The notes: generated by a model from the sequence alone, not told the origin. DNA of 64,000 bases from Petrolisthes cinctipes (GCA_033782935.1 JAWQEG010000003.1:4290501-4354500), one strand, 5' to 3'. Shown: positions 35,601-50,059, counted from the first letter of the stretch. Made by a program: numbers and translations.

Positions 35601-37039
35601 TAAAACATGCTCAAAATCGATGTTTTATGTGCCCAAAAGTCGATATGTGCATACATCTTCTGTACTCGTTTATATCTCAAATTCTAGCTCAAAACACCCG
35701 AAAATTCGATATTTTGGGGTCCCAGAAGGGATCTGTACATGCCTACTCAGTGTTAGAGTATTTTCAAAATACAGGCCAAAAACATACTGAAAATCGATCT
35801 TTTAGGTGCCCAAAAGTCGATATGTGCATGCATCTTCTGTACCCGTTTATATCTCAAATTCTGGCCCTAAACATCCGAAAATTCGATATTTTGGGGTCCC
35901 AGAAGCGATCTATACATGCCTACTCCGTGTTAGAGTATTTTCAAAATTCAGGCCTAAAACATGCTGAAAGTCGATATTTTTGGTGCCCAAAGTCAATATG
36001 TGTATGCATCTTCTATACTCGTTTATATCTCAAATTCAAGCTCAAAACACCCGAAAATTCGATATTATGGGGTCCCAGAAGCGATCTGTACATGCCTACT
36101 CCGTGTTAGAGTATTTTCAAAATACATGCCCAAAACATGCTGAAAATCGATATTTTAGATGCCCAAAGTCAATATGTGCATGTATCTTCTGTACCCGTTT
36201 ATCTCAAATTCAGGCTCAAAACACCCGAAAATTCAATATTTTGGGGTCCCAGAAGCAATCTGTACATGCCTACTCAGTGCTAGAATATTTTCAAAATATA
36301 GGCTAAAAACATGCTAAAAATCGATCTTTTAGGTGCCAAAAAGTCGATATCTTAAATTCAGTCCCAAAACACCCGAAAATTCGATATTTAGGGGTCCCAG
36401 AAGCGATCTGTACATGCCTACTCCGTGTTAGAGTATTTTCAAAATACAGGCCCAAAACATGCTGAAAATCGATCTTTTAGGTGCCCAAAAGTCGATATGT
36501 GCATTTATCTTCTGTACCCGTTTATATCTCAAATTCTGGCCCTAAACACCCGAAAATTCAATATTTTGGGGTCCCAGAAGCAATCTGTACATGCCTACTC
36601 AGTGCTAGAATATTTTCAAAATATAGGCTCAAAACATGCTAAAAATCGATATTTTAGGTGCGTAAGGGCGATATCTCAAATTCAGTCCCAAAACACCCGA
36701 AAATTCGATATTTAGGGGTCCCAGAAGCGATGTGTACATGCCTACTCCGTGTTAGAGTATTTTCAAAATACAGGCCCAAAACATGATCAAAATCAATGTT
36801 TTAGGTGCCCAAAAGTTGATATGTGCATGCATCTTCAGTACCCGTTTATATCTCAAATTCAGGCTCAAAACACCCGAAAATTCGATATTTTGGTGTCCCA
36901 GAAGCGATCTATACATGCCTACTCCGTGTTAGAGTATTTTTAAAATACAGGCCCAAAACATGCTGAAAATCGATATATTAGATGCCCAAAGTCAATATGT
37001 GCATGTATTTTCTGTACCCGTTTATATCTCAAATTCAGG

Positions 37040-40000
37040 CTCAAAACACCCGAAAATTCGATATTTTGGGGTCCCAGAAGCGATCTGTACATGCCTACTC
37101 AGTGCTAGAATATTTTCAAAATATAGGCTAAAAACATGCTAAAAATCGATATTTTAGGTGCGTAAAGGCGATATCTCAAATTCAGGCCCAAAACACCCGA
37201 AAATTCGATATTATGGGGTCCCAGAAGCGATCTGTACATGCCCACTCCGTGTTAGAGTATTTACAAAATACAGGCCCAAAACATGCTCAAAATTGATGTT
37301 TTAGGTGCCCAAAAGTCGATATGTGAATGCATCTTCTGTACCCGTTTATATCTCAAATTCAGGCTCAAAACACCCGAAAATTCAATATTTTGGGGTCCCA
37401 GAAGCAATCTGTACATGCCTACTCAGTGCTAGAATGTTTTCAAAATATAGGCTCAAAACATGCTCAAAATCGATATTTTAGGTGCCCAAAAGTCGATATG
37501 TGCATGCATCTTTTGTACTCGTTTATATCTCAAATTCAGTCTCAAAACACCCGAAAATTCGATATTTTGGTGTCTCAGAAGCGATCTGTACATGCCTACT
37601 CAGTGCTAGAATATTTTCAAAATATAGGCTCGAAACATGCTAAAAATCGATATTTTAGGTACGTAAAGGCGATATCTCAAATTCAGGCCCAAAACACCCG
37701 AAAATTCGATATTATAGGGTCCCAGAAGCGATCTGTACATGCCTACTCCGTGTTAGAGTATTTACAAGATACCGGCCCAAAACATGCTGAAAATCGATAT
37801 TTTTGGTGCCCAAAGTCAATATGTGTATGCATCTTCTATACTCGTTTATATCTCAAATTCAGGCTCAAAACACCCAAAAATTCGATATTTTGGGGTCCCA
37901 GAAGCGAACTGTACATGCCTACTCAATGCTAGAATGTTTTCAAAATATAGGCTCAAAACATGCTCAAAATCGATATTTTAAGTGCCCAAAAGTCGATATG
38001 TGCATGCATCTTCTGTACTCGTTTATATCTCAAATTCAGGCTCAAAACACCCGAAAATTCGATATTTTGGGGTCCCAGAAGCGATCTGTACATGCCTACT
38101 CCGTGTTAGAGTATTTTCAAAATACAGGCCAAAAACATACTAAAAATCGATCTTTTAGGTGCTTAAAATTTGATATGTGAATGCATCTTCTGTACCCGTT
38201 TATATCTCAAATTCTGTCCCTAAACACCCGAAAATTCGATATTTTTGGGTCCCAGAAGCGATCTGTACATGCCTACTCAGTGCTAGAATGTTTTCAAAAT
38301 ATAGGCTCAAAACATGCTCAAAATCGATATTTTAGGTGCCCAAAAGTCGATATGTGCATGCATCTTCTGTACTCGTTTATATCTCAAATTCAAGCTCAAA
38401 ATACCCGAAAATTCGATTTTTTGTGGTCCCAGAAGCGATCTGTACATGCCTACTCAGTGCTAGAATATTTTGAAAATATAGGCTCAAAACATGCTAAAAA
38501 TCGATATTTTAGGTGCGTAAAGGCGATATCTCAAATTCAGGCCCAAAACACCCGAAAATTCGATATTTTGGGGTCCCAGAAGCGATCTGTCCATGCCTAC
38601 TCCGTGTTAGAGTATTTTCAAAATACTGGCCCAAAACATGCTGAAAATCGATAATTTAGATGCCCAAAGTCAATATGTGCATGGATCTTCTGTACCCGTT
38701 TATATCTCAAATTCAGGCTCAAAACACCAGAAAATTCAATATTTTGGGGTCCCAGAAGCAATCTGTACATGCCTACTCAGTGCTAGAATATTTTCAAAAT
38801 ATAGGCTCAAAACATGCTAAAAATCGATATTTTAGGTGGAAAAAAGTCGATATCTCAAAGTAAGGCCCAAAACACTCGAAAATTCGATATTTAATGGTCC
38901 CAGAAGCGATCTGTACATGCCTACTCCGTGTTAGAGTATTTTCAAGATACAGGCCCAAAACATGCTCAAAATCGATCTTTTAGGTGCCCAAAAGTCGATA
39001 TGTGCATTCATCTTCAGTACCCGTTTATATCTCAAATTCAGGCTCAAAACACCCGAAAATTCGATATTTTGGGGTCCCAGAAGCAATCTGTACATGCCTA
39101 CTCCGTGTTAGAGTATTTTCAAAATTCAGGCCCAAAACATGCTGAAAATCGATATTTTTGGTGCCCAAAGTCAATATGTGTATGCATCTTCTATACTCGT
39201 TTATATCTCAAATTCAGGCTCAAAACACCCGAAAATTCGATATTTTGGGGTCCCAGAAGCAATCTGTACATGCCTACTCAGTGCGAGAATATTTTCAAAA
39301 TATAGGCTAAAAACATGATAAAAATCGATATTTTAAGTGCCAAAAAGTCGATATCTCAAATTAAGGCCCAAAACACCCGAAAATTCGATATTTAGGGGTC
39401 CCAGAAGCGATCTGTACATGCCTACTCCGTGTTAGAGTATTTTCAAAATACAGGCCCAAAACATGCTCAAAATCGATGTTTTAGGTGCCAAAAAGTCGAT
39501 ATGTGCATGCACTTTCAGTACCCGTTTATATCTCAAATTCAGGCTCAAAACACCCGAAAATTCGATATTTTGGGGTCCCAGAAGCGATCTGTACATGCCT
39601 ACTCCTTATTAGAGTATTTTCAAAATACATGCCCAAAACATGCTGAAAATCGATATTTTAGATGCCCAAAGTCAATATGTGCATGTATCTTCTGTACCCG
39701 TTTATATCTCAAATGCAGGCTCAAAACACCCGAAAATTCAATATTTTGGGGTCCCAGAAGCAATCTGTACATGCCTACTCAGTGCTAGAATATTTTAAAA
39801 ATATAGGCTAAAAACATGCTAAAAATCGATATTTTAGGTGCCAAAAAGTCGATATCTCAAATTCAGTCCCAAAACACCCGAAAATTCGATATTTAGGGGT
39901 CCCGGAAGGGATCTGTACATGCGTACTCTGTGTTAGAGTATTTTCAAAATACAGGCCCAAAACATGCTCAAAATCGATGTTTTAGGTGCCAAAAAGTCGA

Positions 40001-41984
40001 TATGTGCATGCACTTTCAGTACCCGTTTATATCTCAAATTCAGGCTCAAAACACCCGAAAATTCGATATTTTGGGGTCCCAGAAGCGATCTGTACATGCC
40101 TACTCCTTATTAGAGTATTTTCAAAATACATGCCCAAAACATGCTGAAAATCGATATTTTAGATGCCCAAAGTCAATATGTGCATGTATCTTCTGTACCC
40201 GTTTATATCTCAAATTCAGGCTCAAAACACCCGAAAATTCAATATTTTGGGGTCCCAGAGGCAATCTGTACATGCCTACTCAGTGCTAGAATATTTTAAA
40301 AATATAAGCTAAAAACATGCTAAAAATCGATATTTTAGGTGCCAAAAAGTCGATATCTCAAATTAAGGCCCAAAACACCCGAAAATTCGATATTTAGGGG
40401 TCCCAGAAGCGATCTGTACATGCCTACTCAGTGCTAGAATATTTTCAAAATATAGGCTCAAAACATGCTAAAAATCGATATTTTAGGTGCGTAAAGGCGA
40501 TATGTCAAATTCAGGCCCAAAACACCCGAAAATTCGATATTTTGGGGTCCCAGAAGCGATCTGTACATGCCTACTCCGTGTTAGAGTATTTTCAAAATAC
40601 ATGCCCGAAACATGCTGAAAATCGATATTTTAGATGCCCAAAGTCAATATGTGCATGTATCTTCTGTACCCGTTTATATCTCAAATGCAGGCTCAAAACA
40701 CCCGAAAATTCAATATTTTGGGGTCCCAGAAGCAATCTGTACATGCCTACTCAGTGCTAGAATATTTTAAAAATATAGGCTAAAAACATGCTAAAAATCG
40801 ATATTTTAGGTGCAAAAAAGTCGATATCTCAAATTCAGTCCCAAAACACCCGAAAATTCGATATTTAGGGGTCCCGGAAGGGATCTGTACATGCGTACTC
40901 TGTGTTAGAGTATTTTCAAAATACAGGCCCAAAACATGCTGAAAATCGATATTTTAAATGCCCAAAGTCAATATGTGCATGTATTTTCTGTACCCGTTTA
41001 TATCTCAAATTCAGGCTCAAAACACCCGAAAATTCAATATTTTGGGGTCCCAGAGGCAATCTGTACATGCCTACTCAGTGCTAGAATATTTTAAAAATAT
41101 AAGCTAAAAACATGCTAAAAATCGATATTTTAGGTGCCAAAAAGTCGATATCTCAAATTAAGGCCCAAAACACCCGAAAATTCGATATTTAGGGGTCCCA
41201 GAAGCGATCTGTACATGAATACTCAGTGCTAGAATATTTTCAAAATATAGGCTCAAAACATGCTAAAAATCGATATTTTAGGTGCGTAAAGGCGATATGT
41301 CAAATTCAGGCCCAAAACACCCGAAAATTCGATATTTTGGGGTCCCAGAAGCGATCTGTACATGCCTACTCCGTGTTAGAGTATTTTCAAAATACAGGCC
41401 CAAAACATGCTCAAAATCGATGTTTTAGGTGCCCAAAAGTCGATATGTGCATGCATCTTCAGTACCCGTTTATATCTCAAATTCAGGCTCAAAACACCCG
41501 AAAATTCGATATTTTGGGGTCCCAGAAGGGATCTGTACATGCCTACTCCGTGTTAGAGTATTTTCAAAATACATGCCCAAAACATGCTGAAAATCGATAT
41601 TTTAGATGCCCAAAGTCAATATGTGCATGTATCTTCTGTACCCGTTTATATCTCAAATTCAGGCTCAAAACACCCGAAAATTCAATATTTTCGGGTACCA
41701 GAAGCAATCTGTACATGCCTACTCAGTGCTAGAATATTTTAAAAATATAGGCTAAAAACATGCTAAAAATCGATCTTTTAGGTGCCAAAAAGTCGATATC
41801 TCAAATTCAGTCCCAAAACACACTAAAATTCGATATTTTGAGGTCCCAGAAGCGATTTGTACATGCCTACTCCGTGTTAGAGTATTTTCAAAATACAGGC
41901 CAAAAACATACTGAAAATCGATCTTTTAGGTGCCTTAAAGTCGATATGTGCATGCATCTTCTGTACCCGTTTATATCTCAAATT
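37040..41984 (+). repeat. 4949-bp HOR, copy in the second large unit
   Basis: This is colinear with 23.4-28.35 kb at an offset of 13,637, and with the next block at 4949 (37,327 with 42,276; 38,928 with 43,877). Differences are few, for example CTGTCCATGCC near 38,589 and GTACATGAATAC near 41,212. Confidence 0.85.
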
Positions 41985-44900
41985 CTTGCCCTAAACACCC
42001 GAAAATTCAATATTTTGGGGTCCCAGAAGCGATCTGTACATGCCTACTCAGTGCTAGAATATTTTCAAAATATAGGCTAAAAACATGCTAAAAATCGATA
42101 TTTTAGGTGCGTAAAGGCGATATCTCAAATTCAGGCCCAAAACACCCGAAAATTCGATATTATGGGGTCCCAGAAGCGATCTGTACATGCCCACTCCGTG
42201 TTAGAGTATTTACAAAATACAGGCCCAAAACATGCTCAAAATTGATGTTTTAGGTGCCCAAAAGTCGATATGTGAATGCATCTTCTGTACCCGTTTATAT
42301 CTCAAATTCAGGCTCAAAACACCCGAAAATTCAATATTTTGGGGTCCCAGAAGCAATCTGTACATGCCTACTCAGTGCTAGAATGTTTTCAAAATATAGG
42401 CTCAAAACATGCTCAAAATCGATATTTTAGGTGCCCAAAAGTCGATATGTGCATGCATCTTTTGTACTCGTTTATATCTCAAATTCAGTCTCAAAACACC
42501 CGAAAATTCGATATTTTGGTGTCTCAGAAGCGATCTGTACATGCCTACTCAGTGCTAGAATATTTTCAAAATATAGGCTCGAAACATGCTAAAAATCGAT
42601 ATTTTAGGTACGTAAAGGCGATATCTCAAATTCAGACCCAAAACACCCGAAAATTCGATATTATAGGGTCCCGGAAGCGATCTGTACATGCCTACTCCGT
42701 GTTAGAGTATTTACAAGATACCGGCCCAAAACATGCTGAAAATCGATATTTTTGGTGCCCAAAGTCAATATGTGTATGCATCTTCTATACTCGTTTATAT
42801 CTCAAATTCAGGCTCAAAACACCCAAAAATTCGATATTTTGGGGTCCCAGAAGCGAACTGTACATGCCTACTCAATGCTAGAATGTTTTCAAAATATAGG
42901 CTCAAAACATGCTCAAAATCGATATTTTAAGTGCCCAAAAGTCGATATGTGCATGCATCTTCTGTACTCGTTTATATCTCAAATTCAGGCTCAAAACACC
43001 CGAAAATTCGATATTTTGGGGTCCCAGAAGCGATCTGTACATGCCTACTCCGTGTTAGAGTATTTTCAAAATACAGGCCAAAAACATACTAAAAATCGAT
43101 CTTTTAGGTGCTTAAAATTTGATATGTGAATGCATCTTCTGTACCCGTTTATATCTCAAATTCTGTCCCTAAACACCCGAAAATTCGATATTTTTGGGTC
43201 CCAGAAGCGATCTGTACATGCCTACTCAGTGCTAGAATGTTTTCAAAATATAGGCTCAAAACATGCTCAAAATCGATATTTTAGGTGCCCAAAAGTCGAT
43301 ATGTGCATGCATCTTCTGTACTCGTTTATATCTCAAATTCAAGCTCAAAATACCCGAAAATTCGATTTTTTGTGGTCCCAGAAGCGATCTGTACATGCCT
43401 ACTCAGTGCTAGAATATTTTGAAAATATAGGCTCAAAACATGCTAAAAATCGATATTTTAGGTGCGTAAAGGCGATATCTCAAATTCAGGCCCAAAACAC
43501 CCGAAAATTCGATATTTTGGGGTCCCAGAAGCGATCTGTACATGCCTACTCCGTGTTAGAGTATTTTCAAAATACTGGCCCAAAACATGCTGAAAATCGA
43601 TAATTTAGATGCCCAAAGTCAATATGTGCATGGATCTTCTGTACCCGTTTATATCTCAAATTCAGGCTCAAAACACCAGAAAATTCAATATTTTGGGGTC
43701 CCAGAAGCAATCTGTACATGCCTACTCAGTGCTAGAATATTTTCAAAATATAGGCTCAAAACATGCTAAAAATCGATATTTTAGGTGGAAAAAAGTCGAT
43801 ATCTCAAAGTAAGGCCCAAAACACTCGAAAATTCGATATTTAATGGTCCCAGAAGCGATCTGTACATGCCTACTCCGTGTTAGAGTATTTTCAAGATACA
43901 GGCCCAAAACATGCTCAAAATCGATCTTTTAGGTGCCCAAAAGTCGATATGTGCATTCATCTTCAGTACCCGTTTATATCTCAAATTCAGGCTCAAAACA
44001 CCCGAAAATTCGATATTTTGGGGTCCCAGAAGCAATCTGTACATGCCTACTCCGTGTTAGAGTATTTTCAAAATTCAGGCCCAAAACATGCTGAAAATCG
44101 ATATTTTTGGTGCCCAAAGTCAATATGTGTATGCATCTTCTATACTCGTTTATATCTCAAATTCAGGCTCAAAACACCCGAAAATTCGATATTTTGGGGT
44201 CCCAGAAGCAATCTGTACATGCCTACTCAGTGCGAGAATATTTTCAAAATATAGGCTAAAAACATGATAAAAATCGATATTTTAAGTGCCAAAAAGTCGA
44301 TATCTCAAATTAAGGCCCAAAACACCCGAAAATTCGATATTTAGGGGTCCCAGAAGCGATCTGTACATGCCTACTCCGTGTTAGAGTATTTTCAAAATAC
44401 AGGCCCAAAACATGCTCAAAATCGATGTTTTAGGTGCCAAAAAGTCGATATGTGCATGCATCTTCTGTACTCGTTTATATCTCAAATTCAAGCTCAAAAT
44501 ACCCGAAAATTCGATTTTTTGTGGTCCCAGAAGCGATCTGTACATGCCTACTCCTTATTATAGTATTTTCAAAATACATGCCCAAAACATGCTGAAAATC
44601 GATATTTTAGATGCCCAAAGTCAATATGTGCATGTATCTTCTGTACCCGTTTATATCTCAAATGCAGGCTCAAAACACCCGAAAATTCAATATTTTGGGG
44701 TCCCAGAAGCAATCTGTACATGCCTACTCAGTGCTAGAATATTTTAAAAATATAGGCTAAAAACATGCTAAAAATCGATATTTTAGGTGCCAAAAAGTCG
44801 ATATCTCAAATTCAGTCCCAAATAAACCCGAAAATTCGATATTTAGGGGTCCCGGAAGGGATCTGTACATGCGTACTCTGTGTTAGAGTATTTTCAAAAT

Positions 44901-46935
44901 ACAGGCCCAAAACATGCTCAAAATCGATGTTTTAGGTGCCAAAAAGTCGATATGTGCATGCACTTTCAGTACCCGTTTATATCTCAAATTCAGGCTCAAA
45001 ACACCCGAAAATTCGATATTTTGGGGTCCCAGAAGCGATCTGTACATGCCTACTCCTTATTAGAGTATTTTCAAAATACATGCCCAAAACATGCTGAAAA
45101 TCGATATTTTAGATGCCCAAAGTCAATATGTGCATGTATCTTCTGTACCCGTTTATATCTCAAATTCAGGCTCAAAACACCCGAAAATTCAATATTTTGG
45201 GGTCCCAGAGGCAATCTGTACATGCCTACTCAGTGCTAGAATATTTTAAAAATATAAGCTAAAAACATGCTAAAAATCGATATTTTAGGTGCCAAAAAGT
45301 CGATATCTCAAATTAAGGCCCAAAACACCCGAAAATTCGATATTTAGGGGTCCCAGAAGCGATCTGTACATGCCTACTCAGTGCTAGAATATTTTCAAAA
45401 TATAGGCTCAAAACATGCTAAAAATCGATATTTTAGGTGCGTAAAGGCGATATGTCAAATTCATGCCCAAAACACCCGAAAATTCGATATTTTGGGGTCC
45501 CAGAAGCGATCTGTACATGCCTACTCCGTGTTAGAGTATTTTCAAAATACATGCCCGAAACATGCTGAAAATCGATATTTTAGATGCCCAAAGTCAATAT
45601 GTGCATGTATCTTCTGTACCCGTTTATATCTCAAATGCAGGCTCAAAACACCCGAAAATTCAATATTTTGGGGTCCCAGAAGCAATCTGTACATGCCTAC
45701 TCAGTGCTAGAATATTTTAAAAATATAGGCTAAAAACATGCTAAAAATCGATATTTTAGGTGCAAAAAAGTCGATATCTCAAATTCAGTCCCAAAACACC
45801 CGAAAATTCGATATTTAGGGGTCCCGGAAGGGATCTGTACATGCGTACTCTGTGTTAGAGTATTTTCAAAATACAGGCCCAAAACATGCTGAAAATCGAT
45901 ATTTTAGATGCCCAAAGTCAATATGTGCATGTATCTTCTGTACCCGTTTATATCTCAAATTCAGGCTCAAAACACCCGAAAATTCAATATTTTGGGGTCC
46001 CGGAGGCAATCTGTACATGCCTACTCAGTGCTAGAATATTTTAAAAATATAAGCTAAAAACATGCTAAAAATCGATATTTTAGGTGCCAAAAAGTCGATA
46101 TCTCAAATTAAGGCCCAAATCACCCGAAAATTCGATATTTAGGGGTCCCAGAAGCGATCTGTACATGCCTACTCAGTGCTAGAATATTTTCAAAATATAG
46201 GCTCAAAACATGCTAAAAATCGATATTTTAGGTGCGTAAAGGCGATATGTCAAATTCAGGCCCAAAACACCCGAAAATTCGATATTTTGGGGTCCCAGAA
46301 GCGATCTGTACATGCCTACTCCGTGTTAGAGTATTTTCAAAATACAGGCCCAAAACATGCTCAAAATCGATGTTTTAGGTGCCCAAAAGTCGATATGTGC
46401 ATGCATCTTCAGTACCCGTTTATATCTCAAATTCAGTCTCAAAACACCCGAAAATTCGATATTTTGGGGTCCCAGAAGGGATCTGTACATGCCTACTCCG
46501 TGTTAGAGTATTTTCAAAATACATGCCAAAAACATGCTGAAAATCGATATTTTAGATGCCCAAAGTCAATATGTGCATGTATCTTCTGTACCCGTTTATA
46601 TCCCAAATTCAGGCTCAAAACACCCGAAAATTCAATATTTTCGGGTACCAGAAGCAATCTGTACATGCCTACTCAGTGCTAGAATATTTTAAAAATATAG
46701 GCTAAAAACATGCTAAAAATCGATCTTTTAGGTGCCAAAAAGTCGATATCTCAAATTCAGTCCCAAAACACACTAAAATTCGATATTTAGAGGTCCCAGA
46801 AGCGATTTGTACATGCCTACTCCGTGTTAGAGTATTTTCAAAATACAGGCCAAAAACATACTGAAAATCGATCTTTTAGGTGCCTTAAAGTCGATATGTG
46901 CATGCATCTTCTGTACCCGTTTATATCTCAAATTC
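41985..46935 (+). repeat. 4949-bp HOR, last full copy
   Basis: Offset 4949 to the previous copy changes to 4950 after an extra base at about 44,820 (CCCAAATAAACCCG). This copy holds a short patch at 44,461-44,523 that matches another part of the same HOR. At its right end it passes into mosaic sequence. Confidence 0.85.
44461..44523 (+). repeat. Short patch of replaced satellite sequence (probable gene conversion tract)
   Basis: The flanks match the 501-bp trimer (TGCCAAAAAGTCG at left, CTCCTTATTATAG at right). The patch instead carries ATCTTCTGTACTCG, TCAAGCTCAAAATACCC and GATTTTTTGTGGTCCC, as at 43,313-43,377 in the same HOR. Total length is unchanged. Confidence 0.75.
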
Positions 46936-49900
46936 TTGCCCTAAACACCCGAAAATTCAATATTTTGGGGTCTCAAAAGCAATCTGTACATGCCTACTCA
47001 GTGCTAGAATATTTTCAAAATATAGGCTAAAAACATGCTAAAAATCGATATTTTAGGTGCCAAAAAGTCGATATCTCAAATTAAGGCCCAAAACCCCCGA
47101 AAATTCGATATTTATTGGTCCCTGAAGCGATCTGTACATGCCTACTCCGTGTTAGAGTATTTTCAAAATACATGCCCAAAACATGCTCAAAATCGATGTT
47201 TTAGGTGCCAAAAAGTCGATATGTGCATGCACTTTCAGTACCCGTTTATATCTCAAATTCTGGCCCTAAACACCCGAAAATTCGATATTTTGGGGTCCCA
47301 GAAGCGATTTGTACATGCCTACTCCGTGTTAGAGTATTTTCAAAATTCAGGCCCAAAACATGCTGAAAATCGATATTTTTGGTGCCCAAAGTCAATATGT
47401 GTATGCATCTTCTATACTCGTTTATATCTCAAATTCAGGCTCAAAACACCCAAAAATTCGATATTTTGGGGTCCCAGAAGCGAACTGTACATGCCTACTC
47501 AATGCTAGAATGTTTTCAAAATATAGGCTCAAAACATGCTCAAAATCGATATTTTAGGTGCCCAAAAGTCGATATGTGCATGCATCTTCTGTACTCGTTT
47601 ATATCTCAAATTCAGGCTCAAAACACCCGAAAATTCGATATTTTGGGGTCCCAGAAGCGATTTGTACATGCCTACTCCGTGTTAGAGTATTTTCAAAATA
47701 CAGGCCAAAAACATACTAAAAATCGATCTTTTAGGTGCTTAAAATTCGATATGTGAATGCATCTTCTGTACCCGTTTATATCTCAAATTCTGTCCCTAAA
47801 CACCCGAAAATTCGATATTTTTGGGTCCCAGAAGCGATCTGTACATGCCTACTCAGTGCTAGAATGTTTTCAAAATATAGGCTCAAAACATGCTCAAAAT
47901 CGATATTTTAGGTGCCCAAAAGTCGATATGTGCATGCATCTTCTGTACTCGTTTATATCTCAAATTCAAGCTCAAAACACCCGAAAATTCAATATTTAGG
48001 GGTCCCAGAAGCGATCTGTACATGCCTACTCAGTGCTAGAATATTTTCAAAATATAGGCTAAAAACATGCTAAAAATCGATATTTTAGGTGCCAAAAAGT
48101 CGATATCTCAAATTAAGGCCCAAAACACCCGAAAATTCGATATTTATGAGTCCCAGAAGCGATCTGTACATGCCTACTCAGTATTAGAATATTTTCAAAA
48201 TATAGACTCAAAACATGCTAGAAATCGATATTTTAGGTGCGTAAAGGCGATATCTCAAATTCAGGCCCAAAACACCCGAAAATTCGATATTATGGGGTCC
48301 CATAAGCGATGTGTACATGCCTACTCCGTGTTAGAGTATTTTCAAAATACAGGCCCAAAACAAGCTCAAAATCGATGTTTTAGGTGCCAAAAAGTCGATA
48401 TGTGCATGCATCTTCAGTACCCGTTTATATCTCAAATTCAGGCTCAAAACACCCAAAAATTCAATATTTTGGGGTTCCAGAAGCGATCTGTACATGCCTA
48501 CTCCGTGTTAGAGTATTTTTAAAATACAGGCCAAAAACATGCTGGAAATCAATATTTTAGATGCCCAAAGTCAATATGTGAATGTATCTTCTGTACCTGT
48601 TTATATCTCAAATTCAGGCTCAAAACACCCGAAAATTCAATACTTTGGGGTTTCAGAAGCAATCTGTACATGCCTACTCAGTGCTAGAATAATTTCAAAA
48701 TATAGGCTCAAAAAATGCTAAAAATCGATATTTGAGGTGCCCAAAAGTCGATATGTGCATGCATCTTCTGTAGTCGTTTATATCTCAAATTCAGGCTCAA
48801 AACACCCGAAAATTCGATATTTTGGGGTCCCAGAAGTGATCTGTACATGCCTAGTCAGTGCTAGAATATTTTCAAAATATAGGCTCAAAACATGCTAAAA
48901 ATCGATATTTTAGGTGCGTAAAGTCGATATCTCAAAATAAGGCAAAAAACACCCGAAAATTCGATATTTTGGGGTCCCAGAAGCGATCTGTACATGCCTA
49001 CTCCGTGTTAGTGTATTTTCAAATTACAGGCCAAAAACATACTGAAAATCGATCTTTTAGGTGCCCAAAAGTCGATATGTGCATGCATCTTCTGTACCCG
49101 TTTATATCTCAATATCTGGCCCTAAACACCCGAAATGTCGATATTTTTGGGTCCCAGAAGCGATCTGTACATGCCTACTCAGTGCTAGAATGTTTTCAAA
49201 TTATAGGCACAAAACATGCTCAAAATCGATATTTTAGGTGCCCAAAGTCAATATGTGAATGTATCTTCTGTACCTGTTTATATCTCAATATCTGGCCCTA
49301 AACACCCGAAATGTCGATATTTTTGGGTCCCAGAAGCAATCTGTACATGCCTACTCAGTGCTAGAATATTTTCAAAATATAGGCTAAAAACATGCTAAAA
49401 ATCGATATTTTAGGTGCCAAAAAGTCGATATCTCAAATTCAGTCCCAAAACATCCGAAAATTCGATATTTAGGGGTACCAGAAGCGATCTGTACATGCCT
49501 ACTCCGTGTTAGAGTATTTTCAAAATACAGGCATAAAACCTTCTCAAAATCGATGTTTTAGGTGCCAAAAAGTCGATATGTGCATGCACCTTCAGTACCC
49601 GTTTATATCTCAAATTCAGGCTCAAAACACCCGAAAATTCGATATTTTGGGGTCTCAGAAGCAATCTGTACATGCCTACTCAGTGCTAGAATATTATTAA
49701 AATATAGGCTAAAAACATGTTAAAAATCGATATTTTAGGTGCCAAAAAGTCGATATCTCAAATTAAGGCCCAAAACACCCGAAAAATCGATATTTAGGGG
49801 TCCCAGAAGCGATCTGTACTTGCCTACTCAGTGCTAGAATATTTTCAAAATATAGGCTCAAAACATGCTAAAAATCGATATTTTAGGTGCGTAAAGGCGA

Positions 49901-50059
49901 TATGTAAAATTCAGGCCCAAAACACCCGAAAATTCGATATTTTGGGGTCCCAGAAGCGATGTGTACATGCCTACTCCGTGTTAGAGTATTTTCAAAATAC
50001 AGGCCCAAAACATGCTCAAAATCGATATTTTAGGTGCCCAAAGTCAATATGTGCATGTA
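46936..50059 (+). repeat. Mosaic satellite stretch
   Basis: Monomers here look like pieces of several blocks. 47.16-47.25 kb resembles the 501-bp trimer (TGCCAAAAAGTCG, GCACTTTCAG) and then switches to TCTGGCCC. 47.36-48.0 kb follows the 42.7-43.3 kb order. 49.1-49.32 kb has a private pair with CTCAATATCTGGCCC and CGAAATGTCGATATTTTTGG in two successive long monomers. No gene or foreign element is seen. Confidence 0.75.

Larger units (their letters stand above)
30640..44277 (+). repeat. Very large unit, copy 2 (about 13.6 kb)
   Basis: This is colinear with 17.3-30.64 kb apart from the two 324-bp differences. Point differences are sparse, for example CCACAATTC near 32,250 where copy 1 has CCAAAATTC. 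After 44,277 the sequence continues with the rest of a 4949-bp unit, which is what a tandem duplication of 15.15-30.64 kb would leave at its far end. Confidence 0.85.
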
